From contig NZ_KV823267.1 in the NCBI RefSeq assembly GCF_001815905.1, forward strand, positions 1-53,946: a stretch of DNA of 53,946 nt. The letters run 5' to 3'. Made by a program: the position numbers and the translations under genes. Below the pieces are notes generated by a model. The model was not told where the DNA came from, did not search any database, and saw nothing but the letters and a program-made list of their open reading frames with translations. This DNA is from Brevibacterium sp. HMSC07C04. Its GTDB lineage: Bacteria; Actinomycetota; Actinomycetes; Actinomycetales; Brevibacteriaceae. Below, piece by piece: positions 36,513-44,933 of the stretch; position 1 is the first letter of the stretch, and the number at the start of each line of letters is the position of its first letter.

Positions 36513-36719
36513 TCAGTCGAGCGGTTCGACGTTCTCAGCCTGCGCGCCCTTATCCCCCTGCACAATGTCGAACTGCACGCGACCGCCTTCGGCCAACGAC
36601 CGGTAGCCCTGCATCTGAATTGCCGAATGGTGGACGAAGATTTCGTCGGAAGAGTCGTCTACGGCGATGAAGCCGTAGCCCTTTTCCGCGTTGAACCATT
36701 TGACGGTTCCCTGTGTCAT
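36513..36719 (-). CDS. Cold-shock protein CspA-type
   Basis: 68 residues, one OB-fold cold-shock domain: [25 protein letters not shown]1 KGYGFI, RNP2 EIFVHHSAI, and the C-terminal [12 protein letters not shown]. It binds single-stranded RNA and DNA as an RNA chaperone. The ATG at 36719 is chosen because GGGAG is seven bases upstream; the longer frame from TTG 36731 includes that site. It differs from the longer cold-shock-domain protein at 16158-16526. Confidence 0.93.
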   Translation of the reverse strand: MTQGTVKWFNAEKGYGFIAVDDSSDEIFVHHSAIQMQGYRSLAEGGRVQFDIVQGDKGAQAENVEPLD

Positions 36720-36801
36720 GTCATCTCCCAAGTGTGGAACGAAACTTCAGTCTACCGCCCGCAGGGAGCTTCACCGGCCCGGTTTCCAGGCCAGCTCTCG
36801 G

Positions 36802-37455
36802 TCAGCCCTCGGCGGGATCGCTGTCGGCGACATCCGGGCCCATGAGGATTGTCACGCCCACCTGGTAGCGACGGGACTGTTCGACGCTCACACCGCCAAG
36901 CCCCTCGGCCACGCGCTCAGCAGCATCGCTGTACTCCGAGGACGAATAGTAGACGGTCGTAGATGACACCCGGGTGCCCGCGTTGCTCACGCGCCCCATC
37001 TTCCAGCCCTGTGCTTCATACTGGTCGGCGAACTTCCTGGCCGCACCGTTGACGCCGGATGCGTTGAGGATCGACAGATTGGGATCGCCGCTTTCAGCTT
37101 CGACGGTCGTCACTCCCCCGCCGGTTGATTCGCCGTCACTCGGGGTGCTTTCACTCTGCGTGCTCTCACCGGGCTCGCCTGACTGTGACGATTTGTCCTT
37201 GGCATCGTCGCCTGCTCCAGGTTCCTTCTGCTGCTGTTCTTCGACTTTGGCTTCCGGGTCTGAGCCTGCGGAGCGGATGATGTTGACCGCACCGACGATC
37301 AGGAGAACAGCCACCAGCGCAAGAACGATGACAACAGCGGTCGCCGCTTTATGGCTGCCTGCCGATGAGACGGCCCGGTGGGCTCCGCCTCGGCGGTTTG
37401 CAGCGTCTGCTGCACGGCGTTCTGCACGGGTTTCGTACTGGTGTTTGTCTGCCAT
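36802..37455 (-). CDS. Membrane protein with a C-terminal LytR_C domain (VirR-like)
   Basis: 217 residues. The N terminus is basic (RAERRAADAANRRGG), then one membrane helix (AATAVVIVLALVAVLLIVGAVNII), a ~70-residue acidic Ser/Gly/Glu linker outside the cell, and a LytR_C domain from ~125 (NLSILNASGVNGAARKFADQYEAQGWKMGRVSNAG, SSSEYSDAAERVAEGLGG). It corresponds in layout and neighbours to mycobacterial Rv0431/VirR, which affects vesicle release and cell-wall integrity; the same function here is inference. Its ATG overlaps the DUF3263 stop region, so the pair is coupled. Confidence 0.85.
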   Translation of the reverse strand: MADKHQYETRAERRAADAANRRGGAHRAVSSAGSHKAATAVVIVLALVAVLLIVGAVNIIRSAGSDPEAKVEEQQQKEPGAGDDAKDKSSQSGEPGESTQSESTPSDGESTGGGVTTVEAESGDPNLSILNASGVNGAARKFADQYEAQGWKMGRVSNAGTRVSSTTVYYSSSEYSDAAERVAEGLGGVSVEQSRRYQVGVTILMGPDVADSDPAEG

Positions 37456-37706
37456 CAGCGCGGGATCCTCGCCTGTGCTCCGGTTTCCTGTCGTGAGTCG
37501 CGGATTCTGCGAAGCCGTTTGATGAGAACGGGATCTTCAGCATGGGCCGCGGGGCTGTCGAGGAGTCTGCCGAGCACCTGGAAGTACTGGGCGGCGGACA
37601 TGTCGAACTGTTCGCGGATCGCGTGGTCCTTGGCACCCCCGTAGGTGTGCCACTGTCCTTCGAAGCGCAGAATCTGCGCTTCGAGTTCCGAAAGCTCCTG
37701 TGACAT
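37455..37706 (-). CDS. DUF3263 protein
   Basis: 83 residues, soluble and charged. The core LEAQILRFEGQWHTYGGAKDHAIREQFDMSAAQYFQVLGRLLDSP matches the small actinobacterial DUF3263 family (Rv0430-like), probably a helix-turn-helix-like fold. The function is unknown. The ATG at 37706 has AGAGGAGGACGA upstream. It heads a two-gene unit with the LytR_C protein, as in mycobacteria. Confidence 0.87.
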   Translation of the reverse strand: MSQELSELEAQILRFEGQWHTYGGAKDHAIREQFDMSAAQYFQVLGRLLDSPAAHAEDPVLIKRLRRIRDSRQETGAQARIPR

Positions 37707-37848
37707 TCGTCCTCCTCTGCACCCGCAATAATACCGGCGGCAGACCTTCCCGCCAGGCCTCGTCCGAGACTATGGGACCGGGCAGTTCACTTTCCCCGCC
37801 GTTTAGGGGCAACCACAAGGGCAAGAAAAAAACTGGAGGCGAACGACA

Positions 37849-37941
37849 ATGTCCCGTTCCCGCAATGTAGTGTCACGGCAATGCTGGCAGCGAGGCCAGC
37901 AGCCGACTGAATGGAGGCTCAAATGCTGGCCAAGACCATGA
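37849..37941 (+). CDS. Possible 30-codon upstream ORF
   Basis: GGAGG (37835-37839) stands nine bases before an ATG that opens a 30-codon frame with three Trp and two Cys codons (peptide begins MSRSRNVVSRQCW). Its stop lies 19 bases inside the next gene, in another frame, so ribosomes on it would pass over the downstream ribosome-binding site. It could be a leader peptide controlling the small membrane protein, or a chance frame. Confidence 0.35.
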   Translation: MSRSRNVVSRQCWQRGQQPTEWRLKCWPRP

Positions 37942-38204
37942 TGCCGAAGACACAGGGTGCACGCACCGTCTTCATTATTCTGCTCTGCGCGGCAGGCGCA
38001 TTTCTGCTCATCAGCATCGGCGCAACCGTGTGGTCGCAGGCCGGGGACGAGGGCTGGGTTGCGAAGGCCGTCATCGCGTTTGTTTCGTGGGCGATGACAA
38101 TTCCGCTGATCCTGGCCTCCGCGGTGTGGGCCCTCGTCAACTTCTTTTCTTCACCGGCCGGAGGCTCACAAGGTCGGAACACTGCCACACCGCGGGCACA
38201 CTGA
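37923..38204 (+). CDS. Small two-helix membrane protein of unknown function
   Basis: 93 residues. Two hydrophobic helices (VFIILLCAAGAFLLISIGATVW and AVIAFVSWAMTIPLILASAVWALVNFF), with a polar Ser/Gly/Arg C terminus. No recognisable domain. ATG at 37923 is chosen over 37911 because GGAGG is five bases in front of it. Orphan gene between DUF3263 (divergent) and aldehyde dehydrogenase (convergent). Confidence 0.6.
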   Translation: MLAKTMMPKTQGARTVFIILLCAAGAFLLISIGATVWSQAGDEGWVAKAVIAFVSWAMTIPLILASAVWALVNFFSSPAGGSQGRNTATPRAH

Positions 38205-38304
38205 CGAACCCCGATCAGGCATGCACAGCAACCAGAGCGGTCCGAAAGACAAAAGCACATAAGCGGCAGCCGAACTGAACAGCAGCCGAATGGCGGCACA
38301 GAAT

Positions 38305-38340
38305 AGTGCCCCGGCACTTCGTGTGAGGCGCCGGGGCACT
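38305..38340. terminator. Terminator of the aldehyde dehydrogenase gene
   Basis: AGTGCCCCGGC pairs with GCCGGGGCACT (11 bp, loop 14). It serves the convergent pair formed by the small membrane protein and the aldehyde dehydrogenase. Confidence 0.85.
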
Positions 38341-38360
38341 TACTGTCTCAGCGAGTCAGA

Positions 38361-39836
38361 TCAGTTGATCTTGACGTTGATCTGCTTGATCTGGGTGAAG
38401 CCCTCGAGCATGCCCTCAAGCGATGCTTCGCGGCCGAAGCCGGAAGTCTTCATACCGCCGTAGGACTGGCCTGCAACCTGGCCGCCACCCTGGTTGACCT
38501 GCACCCAGCCGGATTCGATCTTGTCAGCCACCCGCAGCGCGCGGTCGACGTCCTTGGTGAAGACATAGGCGGCCAGACCGTAGTCGGAGTCGTTGGCCAT
38601 TTCGACGACCTCTTCTTCCGTCTTGAACTTGATGACGGTGAGAACGGGGCCGAAGATCTCTTCGCGCGAGGTCTGCCATTCGTTCTTGGCGTTGGCGAAG
38701 ATGATCGGCGCGTGGTAGAAGCCGGATTCGCCGACCTCGAGCCTGTCAGCGCCGTCATAGGCGATTTCGACGCCCTCGTTGGACTTGCCCATCTCAATGT
38801 AGTTCGCGATCTGGTCGTACTGTTTTTTGTTGATGACGCAGCCGATGTCGCTGTCTTCATCGCGCGGATCGCCGACCTTCATCTGGGCCACGCCGTCAAC
38901 GAGCTTGGCCAGGAAGTCGTCGTAGATGTCTTCGTGCAGGAACAGGCGCGAACCCATGGTGCACGACTGCCCCTGGCGGGCAAAGCGAGTCGACAGCAGC
39001 ACCTGCTGGAGCGTGTAGTCGTCATTGGCATCCGGGAACACGATGTTGGGGCTCTTGCCGCCCAGCTCCATCGAGGAATGAGCCAGACGAGAACCCGCAA
39101 CCTCGGCCACGTGGCGGCCCACACCGGTCGAACCGGTGAACGAAACCTTGTCGACATCGTTGTGCTGAGTAAGAGCCTCACCGATGACCGAGCCCTTGCC
39201 GGTCACCACGTTGAGAACACCGGCGGGCAGGAACTCCTGGATGATTTCGGCCATTTTGAGAATGGTCAGCGGAGCGTCCTCGGCAGTCTTGAGCACAATC
39301 GTGTTGCCTGCTGCCAACGCTGCCGGGGTCTTGAACGCAGCAATCATCAGCGGCGAGTTCCACGGCAGAATGCCGGCCACAACGCCCAGCGGAACACGGC
39401 GGGTGAACTGCAGCTGCGCATCGCCTGCCGGGAGCGTGTTGCCCTTCACTTCACCGGCCACACCGGCCATGTAGCGGAACAGGTCGACCAGGGTCTGCGC
39501 TTCGGGGCGAGCCTGCGTGCGCAGGGCATTGCCGGTGTCGATTGCCGTCAGCTGGGCAAGCTCTTCCGCCTGAGCTTCCAGCGCATCCGCGCACTGTCCA
39601 AGCGCCTTCTGGCGCTCCTTGAAGTGCAGAGCAGACCACGCGGGGAAAGCAGCCCGGGCGGCCTTGACCGCACGGTCGGCGTCTTCTTCTTTGCCGTCGG
39701 GAACGCGGGCGATCACGCGGTCGCGGTCAATCGGGGTGATGACGTCAGCCCGCGAACCGTCAGCGGCATCAACCCATTCGCCGCCGATGAGCATCTTCCA
39801 GTCTTTGACCCCGGGGAAGTCCCGTACCTGTGCCAT
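38361..39836 (-). CDS. NAD(P)-dependent aldehyde dehydrogenase
   Basis: 491 residues, the standard length for the class. It oxidises an aldehyde to the acid with NAD(P). Catalytic Cys in RQGQSCTMGSRLF (~290), general-base Glu in SMELGGKSPNIVF (~255), the cofactor loop FTGSTGVGRHVAEVAG and the EIFGPVL motif are intact. The substrate is uncertain: betaine aldehyde, 4-aminobutyraldehyde-type and aromatic aldehyde enzymes all share this look, and no pathway neighbours help. AAAGGACAACG precedes the ATG at 39836. Confidence 0.9.
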   Translation of the reverse strand: MAQVRDFPGVKDWKMLIGGEWVDAADGSRADVITPIDRDRVIARVPDGKEEDADRAVKAARAAFPAWSALHFKERQKALGQCADALEAQAEELAQLTAIDTGNALRTQARPEAQTLVDLFRYMAGVAGEVKGNTLPAGDAQLQFTRRVPLGVVAGILPWNSPLMIAAFKTPAALAAGNTIVLKTAEDAPLTILKMAEIIQEFLPAGVLNVVTGKGSVIGEALTQHNDVDKVSFTGSTGVGRHVAEVAGSRLAHSSMELGGKSPNIVFPDANDDYTLQQVLLSTRFARQGQSCTMGSRLFLHEDIYDDFLAKLVDGVAQMKVGDPRDEDSDIGCVINKKQYDQIANYIEMGKSNEGVEIAYDGADRLEVGESGFYHAPIIFANAKNEWQTSREEIFGPVLTVIKFKTEEEVVEMANDSDYGLAAYVFTKDVDRALRVADKIESGWVQVNQGGGQVAGQSYGGMKTSGFGREASLEGMLEGFTQIKQINVKIN

Positions 39837-39987
39837 AGTCGTCGTTGTCCTTTCGGCATCCGTGCATTAGCGCTGTGTCCCGCCGAAAATGTGGGAGGGA
39901 ACACTCTCGGACTCAGCATAGCCGTGCGCACGCGGTCCACGCAGGCCGCGGTCTGCCCGATTGCGCACAGCCCGTGTGCGTCCGCGC

Positions 39988-39993
39988 TAGGGT
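39988..39993 (+). promoter_or_regulatory. -10 element TAGGGT, leaderless start of ung
   Basis: TAGGGT ends seven bases before the ATG at 40001. No Shine-Dalgarno sequence is present. Confidence 0.5.
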
Positions 39994-40000
39994 CGTGTGC

Positions 40001-40672
40001 ATGACGATCAACCTGTTGGAAAACGTCAGCCCCGACTGGCTGGAAGCGCTGGGTCCCGCCGTTGCCAAAGTGCGCGAACTCCAGCAGACGGTCCAGCGCG
40101 ATGCCCAGCACCACCTCGTGCTCCCCCGGCCCGAACAGGTCATGCGCGCATTCTTCGAACCGCTTGCGAACGTGCGAGTGCTCATCGTGGGCCAAGACCC
40201 CTACCCCACACCCGGGCACCCCATCGGGCTGTCTTTTGCTGCCGAGCGCCACGTCAGGCCGCTGCCGCGCTCGCTGGCCAATATCTACCGCGAACTCGCA
40301 GACGACCTCGGCATACCCCCGGCCGAGCACGGCGACCTTTCGGCCTGGCAGCGCCAGGGAGTCATGCTGCTCAACCGAGTGCTCACAGTCCGCGCTGGTA
40401 ACGCCGGGTCGCACCGCGGCATGGGCTGGGAGGCCGTCACCGAACAGGCTGTGCGCGCACTCGCCGGCCGGGGCGGGCCGCTGGTGGCGATCCTGTGGGG
40501 CCGTCCCGCGCAGACGCTGACTCCCCTGCTGGGCAGCGTGCCGATCATCGCCTCACCCCACCCGTCACCGCTGTCCGCCCACCGCGGCTTCTTCGGTTCG
40601 AAGCCGTTCAGCCGCTGCAATTCGCTGCTGGAACAACAGGGTGCAGCACCCATCAACTGGCAACTGGACTGA
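40001..40672 (+). CDS. ung: Uracil-DNA glycosylase family 1
   Basis: 223 residues. Removes uracil from DNA at the start of base-excision repair. Catalytic water-activating Asp in [32 protein letters not shown] (uracil Asn region) and the minor-groove intercalation loop [18 protein letters not shown] are all present. The start at 40001 gives the usual N terminus; the frame is open further upstream with no support. The TAGGGT box seven bases earlier points to a leaderless transcript. Convergent with the ThrE gene, only 14 bases apart. Confidence 0.95.
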   Translation: MTINLLENVSPDWLEALGPAVAKVRELQQTVQRDAQHHLVLPRPEQVMRAFFEPLANVRVLIVGQDPYPTPGHPIGLSFAAERHVRPLPRSLANIYRELADDLGIPPAEHGDLSAWQRQGVMLLNRVLTVRAGNAGSHRGMGWEAVTEQAVRALAGRGGPLVAILWGRPAQTLTPLLGSVPIIASPHPSPLSAHRGFFGSKPFSRCNSLLEQQGAAPINWQLD

Positions 40673-40686
40673 AGCAGCTGGACTGA

Positions 40687-42756
40687 TCAGGCGGAACTCG
40701 GCTGAATTCCAGCATCCTCTCGCAGGGCTTCGAGTTTCTCTTCGGCTTTTGCGCGAGCCCGCGCGGCACGGCGGGACTTCGCGTAGCGCGACATGGGCCG
40801 CGACAGGAAATCACCGAGCACAGCACCGGCGGCAATGGCCGAGTTCGCAGTGATCGCCGCAAACAGAGCGCCCAGTCCAACGGCCAGGGGAACTTCTTCG
40901 CCCGGCACCGGGATCATCCGGTAGACGGACGCGAAGATCGACAGGCCCTGCAGCAGCGGGAAGATGGCAGGGACAATGAGCACAATCGCCGGTGATCCCA
41001 GCCGCGAGGCCACCGGTCGGCAGAACAGACCGACAACCGTCGAAGCGATGAGCAGAGCGAGGATGTTCTCAATGCCCAACAGCGTGGCGCCCACGTAGAC
41101 GAGGAATCCCACCAGGCCGATGAGCGCAGCCGGTATCACCAGCCTGCGGGCACAGTAGAACCCAATGGCGCCGCAGGCCCCGACGAGGAAAGCGGCGATG
41201 ACGGCGATGATGGTGGTCAGAACGCTCACACCGCTGCTCTGCACTGTGATTTCAATGGGTTTGAGTTCGAGTGTGTTGCCGATGACAACGGCGCAGGCAA
41301 TACCGGAGACGATCCCGGCGAAGCCCATGCCCGTTTCAACCATGCGGCCGGCCGCGGTCAGCGGGAAGTTCGACAGCGCGTCCTGCACAGCTGAGACCAG
41401 CCCGAGGGTCGGCAGCAGCAGAACGATGCCTGCGGCGACGGAGTACTGCGGCGAGGAAATGAGCTCGAAGTGATGGGCGAGCATCGCTGCCAGCGTGGCG
41501 ACCGCCGATTGGGCCATGACGAGGAAGAACGTCGGCAGGCCCGTCTTGCCGATCACCCGGCCCACCCAGTCGATGAAGATAGCCAGGCCGAAGCCCAGAA
41601 CAGCTGACGGCAGGCGACCGCCGATGAGCGTGACAAAGCACCCTACAAGAACACCCCACGCGAGTGTCACAAGCCACTGTGGGAAGGGCCTGCGCTGGGC
41701 GCGAATGGCGTCCAGTCTGCTGCGCGCCTGTGCGTAGTCGACTTTGCCTGCAACCATGTCCGATACCAGTCGGTGCAGGGAAGAGACTTTGGCGAAGTGC
41801 GGGGAGAGTTCGCGCACAACCCGCACCACCGTCATCTGCTTGCCGTCCGGGTCCGCGTAGTGGATGGTCAGCGCCGTGGCGGTGAGGTCGACTTCTGCGT
41901 TCGGCAGACCCATCGAGGTGCACGCGGCAATGACGCTGACCTCGACATCCGAACTTCCCCCACCGGCGCGCAGCACCATGGCCCCGATGTCGACGGCCAG
42001 GTCCAAGATCATCCGGGCCTCGGCATCGTTCTTCGCCTTCGCCTGCACCGGCGCCTGGTACGGGGTGCCCTCGAGAACTTTGACGATCGGCACCGGCTGG
42101 GTGGTCGGGGCCGGGTCAGAAGCGAAGCGCGCCACCGTGCGCTGTGCAATGCGCTGCGCGGCCCGACGCTTTGAACGTGAGCTGCGGTGTGTCTGCTGCC
42201 CGGCACTCTTCTTGGTGCCCTTGGACTTCGCGGTGGCAGCACTGCCGGTGGGCCGTGGGGCAGCCCCATGAGGGCGCCGAGGTGCCTGCCCGGCTGCCGT
42301 CGGCTGTTCCGGCACTGCGGGCTGTGCGGAAGGCACGCTGGCGGCACGGTCTGCAGCACGGTCGGCGGCCTGCTGTCGGGCCACGCCTTCGCGCACCTGG
42401 TCGACGCTGAGCGAAGCGGTCTGAGCGGCACCGGCACCGGTGCTTTTCGCATCGGGTTCGCCGCTGTCAGCGGCAGGTTCCTCGTCGAAGTGCTCGACTT
42501 CCTGCGCTGGCTTGTCGAAAGCGCCGGCCTTCTTCAGGTCAGACAGGAGGTCTCGGGCCCGGGCCGACCGCGCGGGAGGTTCAGAGGCGTGTTCGTTCGA
42601 CTTCCACGCGGTCGCAGTTTCATGCTGCGGGTCTCGCCCTGTAGTCGATGCCTCCGAGTGCGGTGTGGCGGTTCCGCCGTTTCCGTTGCCGTCGCCGCTT
42701 TCTGCGCCGCGGTCGGAAGCGGAGCCGCTGAGGTCCTGAGAATCCAGTGTCGACAC
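40687..42756 (-). CDS. thrE: ThrE-type threonine/serine exporter with a long disordered N-terminal region
   Basis: 689 residues. The first ~200 are disordered, rich in Ala, Gly, Arg and Gln. Then comes the ThrE N-terminal cytoplasmic/first membrane domain (MILDLAVDIGAMVLRAGGGSSDVEVSVIAACTSMGL, VVRELSPHFAKVSSLHRLV) and a C-terminal half with about ten helices. Exports L-threonine and L-serine by proton antiport in Corynebacterium glutamicum. GTG at 42756 has AGGAAGG only two to three bases upstream, which is unusually tight; a start slightly further in may be used. Divergent from the ketopantoate-reductase-like gene with 22 bp between the start codons. Confidence 0.88.
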   Translation of the reverse strand: MSTLDSQDLSGSASDRGAESGDGNGNGGTATPHSEASTTGRDPQHETATAWKSNEHASEPPARSARARDLLSDLKKAGAFDKPAQEVEHFDEEPAADSGEPDAKSTGAGAAQTASLSVDQVREGVARQQAADRAADRAASVPSAQPAVPEQPTAAGQAPRRPHGAAPRPTGSAATAKSKGTKKSAGQQTHRSSRSKRRAAQRIAQRTVARFASDPAPTTQPVPIVKVLEGTPYQAPVQAKAKNDAEARMILDLAVDIGAMVLRAGGGSSDVEVSVIAACTSMGLPNAEVDLTATALTIHYADPDGKQMTVVRVVRELSPHFAKVSSLHRLVSDMVAGKVDYAQARSRLDAIRAQRRPFPQWLVTLAWGVLVGCFVTLIGGRLPSAVLGFGLAIFIDWVGRVIGKTGLPTFFLVMAQSAVATLAAMLAHHFELISSPQYSVAAGIVLLLPTLGLVSAVQDALSNFPLTAAGRMVETGMGFAGIVSGIACAVVIGNTLELKPIEITVQSSGVSVLTTIIAVIAAFLVGACGAIGFYCARRLVIPAALIGLVGFLVYVGATLLGIENILALLIASTVVGLFCRPVASRLGSPAIVLIVPAIFPLLQGLSIFASVYRMIPVPGEEVPLAVGLGALFAAITANSAIAAGAVLGDFLSRPMSRYAKSRRAARARAKAEEKLEALREDAGIQPSSA

Positions 42757-42766
42757 GCCTTCCTAG

Positions 42767-42772
42767 TACTGT
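42767..42772 (+). promoter_or_regulatory. -10 element TACTGT, leaderless start
   Basis: TACTGT ends six bases before the ATG at 42779. Its -35 region would lie inside the 5' end of the divergent thrE gene. Confidence 0.4.
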
Positions 42773-42778
42773 TGAGCT

Positions 42779-43849
42779 ATGAGCAGATACATCATTGTGG
42801 GAGCCGGAGCCATTGGCGGAATGCTCAGCGCGGGATTCTGCCGCGCTGGGGTTGACCACGTGCTGGTTGCGCGGGGGAGCCAAGCCGATGCTATCGAAAC
42901 GGCGGGGCTGACAGTCCGCACTCCGCACGAAACTCTGACTGCACATCCAACAGTAGTGCGCTCATCAGCACAGGTGAATCTCCGTGCCGGCGATGTGATC
43001 ATCCTGGCAGTGAAAACTCAGCAGCTGCCCACCGCATTGGCCGAATGGGCTGACCTTGCCGTCACTGACGAGCACGGCAGCCAGCTGGGCACCGCCGGCG
43101 AGCGCCTGCCGCTGATGCTGTTCCTCAACGGCACGGATGCGCAGGAACAGGCACCGCGCTGGTTTGCGACAGTATCGACGACCGTCATCTACACACCGGC
43201 GGTCTACACCGAGCCGGGACAGCTGGCGGTGTTCATGGAAGACCGGTGGGCCGGACTCATCACCGGTCCCGTGTGCGGACCGGACGCGCCCCGACCGCAG
43301 GCTGGCGAGACTGACGGCACAGCCCTGCCGCAGTACCTTCAGCAGGCGGACGGCGACTTCACGGCCGGGAACTTCGCGTCGGTCATCGTGCCTGAGCCTT
43401 CGCCCTACACCTACGGGAAGCTGTTGGCGAACCTCGACAACGGCATCGACGCCCTCGTGGGATCCCTCGACCACAGCGACCTGCTGGAGCAGCTGCAGGA
43501 CGAAGCCCGCGCCGTCTACCAGGCTGCGGGCATTGTGCACTGCCCGAACCCTCCCGAGGAGCTCGGCTTTGCCGACCGCATTCCCCAAGCCCCCATCGAC
43601 GGGGTGCAGAACCTGTCGTCCACCTGGCAGTCCATGGCTCGCGGGACCGGCAATATAGAAGCTGACTACCTCGGCGGTGAGATCGTCCGCCTGGCCCACC
43701 TGAACGGCATCCGAGCACCCAAGAACAGCCTCGTCATGCAGTGGTGCCGCCGTGTCATGGCCGGAGATCCGACCATTCCCGCCGACCCCAAGGCGCGGGC
43801 TGAAAGCCTGCGCGAAGCCTTCACCCACCTCGACCGGGAGAGCCTATGA
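42779..43849 (+). CDS. Ketopantoate reductase-like dehydrogenase (ApbA/PanE family)
   Basis: 356 residues. N-terminal Rossmann fold with IIVGAGAIGGMLSAGFCRAG and VLVARGSQADAI, then DVIILAVKTQQLPTAL. The C-terminal helical domain contains the Lys and Asn of a typical active site (YGKLLANLDNGIDAL) and the STWQSMARGTGNIEADYLGGEIV block. True PanE reduces ketopantoate to pantoate; relatives act on other 2-oxo acids, so substrate is uncertain. Its stop overlaps the start of the SGNH hydrolase (ATGA), so the two are translationally coupled. Confidence 0.85.
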   Translation: MSRYIIVGAGAIGGMLSAGFCRAGVDHVLVARGSQADAIETAGLTVRTPHETLTAHPTVVRSSAQVNLRAGDVIILAVKTQQLPTALAEWADLAVTDEHGSQLGTAGERLPLMLFLNGTDAQEQAPRWFATVSTTVIYTPAVYTEPGQLAVFMEDRWAGLITGPVCGPDAPRPQAGETDGTALPQYLQQADGDFTAGNFASVIVPEPSPYTYGKLLANLDNGIDALVGSLDHSDLLEQLQDEARAVYQAAGIVHCPNPPEELGFADRIPQAPIDGVQNLSSTWQSMARGTGNIEADYLGGEIVRLAHLNGIRAPKNSLVMQWCRRVMAGDPTIPADPKARAESLREAFTHLDRESL

Positions 43850-44811
43850 CTGAACGCGACGACCATCGGATCCGCACCTACCTGGCCCTCGGAGATTCGT
43901 TTTCCGAAGGGCTCATGGACGAGTCCGCACTGGAAGACGGCCGTTTCATCGGCTGGGCTGACCGGTTTGCGCACGCCCTGACCCAGTCCCCCGTCGGCAG
44001 CCCGGACCTGCTGTATGCCAATCACGCCATCCGGGGTCGGCAGCTCGGCGCCATCATCGACGAACAGGTGCCGGTCGCTCTCGATCTCAAGCCCGACCTC
44101 GTGTCCTTTGTGGCCGGAGGCAATGATGTGCTGCGCCCAGCCGCCGATGTTGACGGCCTGGCCGAACAGCTGGAGCGGGCGATCTCGGCAATGCGGGCCG
44201 AGGGCATCGAGGTGCTGCTGGGCAACGGCTTCGACACAGCCGCCTTCAGCCCCGTGCTGCGCGCACTGCGCCCCCGCGTGGCCGTGTACAACGCGCACAT
44301 GTGGACCCTGGCCGGACGCCACGGCTGCTACATGCTCGATCTGTGGGGCATGCGCCCCATCTACGCGCAGGAGTACTGGGCACCCGACCGCATTCACCTG
44401 AGCACGCAGGGGCACACCATGGTCGCCCAGTCTGCGCTGGGGGTCCTCGAAGAGGACCGGGTGGGCATCCGAGGATTCCGTCTGTCAAAAACCTCCAAGC
44501 CGCTTCGCGACCGGATGGAAGACGAAGCCGAATGGCTCAAAGAGCACCTGGCCCCGTGGGTGGGACGGCGACTGCGCGGAACATCGTCGGGGGCCTATCT
44601 TGACCCGAAATACCCCGAATGGGTTCGTGCTGCCGAGCTTCCTCTCGAAGCGCGCAGTCAAAGCGGTCACCACGTGTCACCGGCGGCCCACCGCGCTGCC
44701 GCTGACGATGCGGCGTCTGCCGACACCGCGGAGACGCCCGGCACCTCGGGAGATCAGGGAGCACCCGATTCTCCTGGCACTTCGGAAGCACCGGGCAGTT
44801 CGGGGCCCTGA
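43846..44811 (+). CDS. SGNH/GDSL-family hydrolase
   Basis: 321 residues. Block I YLALGDSFSEGL (catalytic Ser), block II Gly in NHAIRGRQL, block III GGNDVL and block V DRIHLSTQGH (catalytic Asp/His) give the complete catalytic set. No signal peptide is visible, so it is probably cytoplasmic; esterase or lipase-type substrate unknown. The last ~60 residues are disordered, rich in Ser, Pro, Gly and Ala. It overlaps the preceding gene by four bases. Confidence 0.9.
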   Translation: MTERDDHRIRTYLALGDSFSEGLMDESALEDGRFIGWADRFAHALTQSPVGSPDLLYANHAIRGRQLGAIIDEQVPVALDLKPDLVSFVAGGNDVLRPAADVDGLAEQLERAISAMRAEGIEVLLGNGFDTAAFSPVLRALRPRVAVYNAHMWTLAGRHGCYMLDLWGMRPIYAQEYWAPDRIHLSTQGHTMVAQSALGVLEEDRVGIRGFRLSKTSKPLRDRMEDEAEWLKEHLAPWVGRRLRGTSSGAYLDPKYPEWVRAAELPLEARSQSGHHVSPAAHRAAADDAASADTAETPGTSGDQGAPDSPGTSEAPGSSGP

Positions 44812-44822
44812 TCGACTGAAAC

Positions 44823-44864
44823 AGCGAAACGGCTGCTGAGCATGTGCTCAGCAGCCGTTTCGCT
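44823..44864. terminator. Bidirectional terminator, 20-bp stem
   Basis: The two 20-base halves are perfectly complementary around a 2-base centre. It lies between the convergent SGNH and SPFH genes. The remaining 70 bases to the SPFH stop hold nothing recognisable. Confidence 0.9.
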
Positions 44865-44933
44865 GGAGTTACGGCCAGCCGCAGCCGAGGCGGTGCGCGG
44901 CTTTACGCGCCGCTCGGGCTCAGTGCGGTGCGG

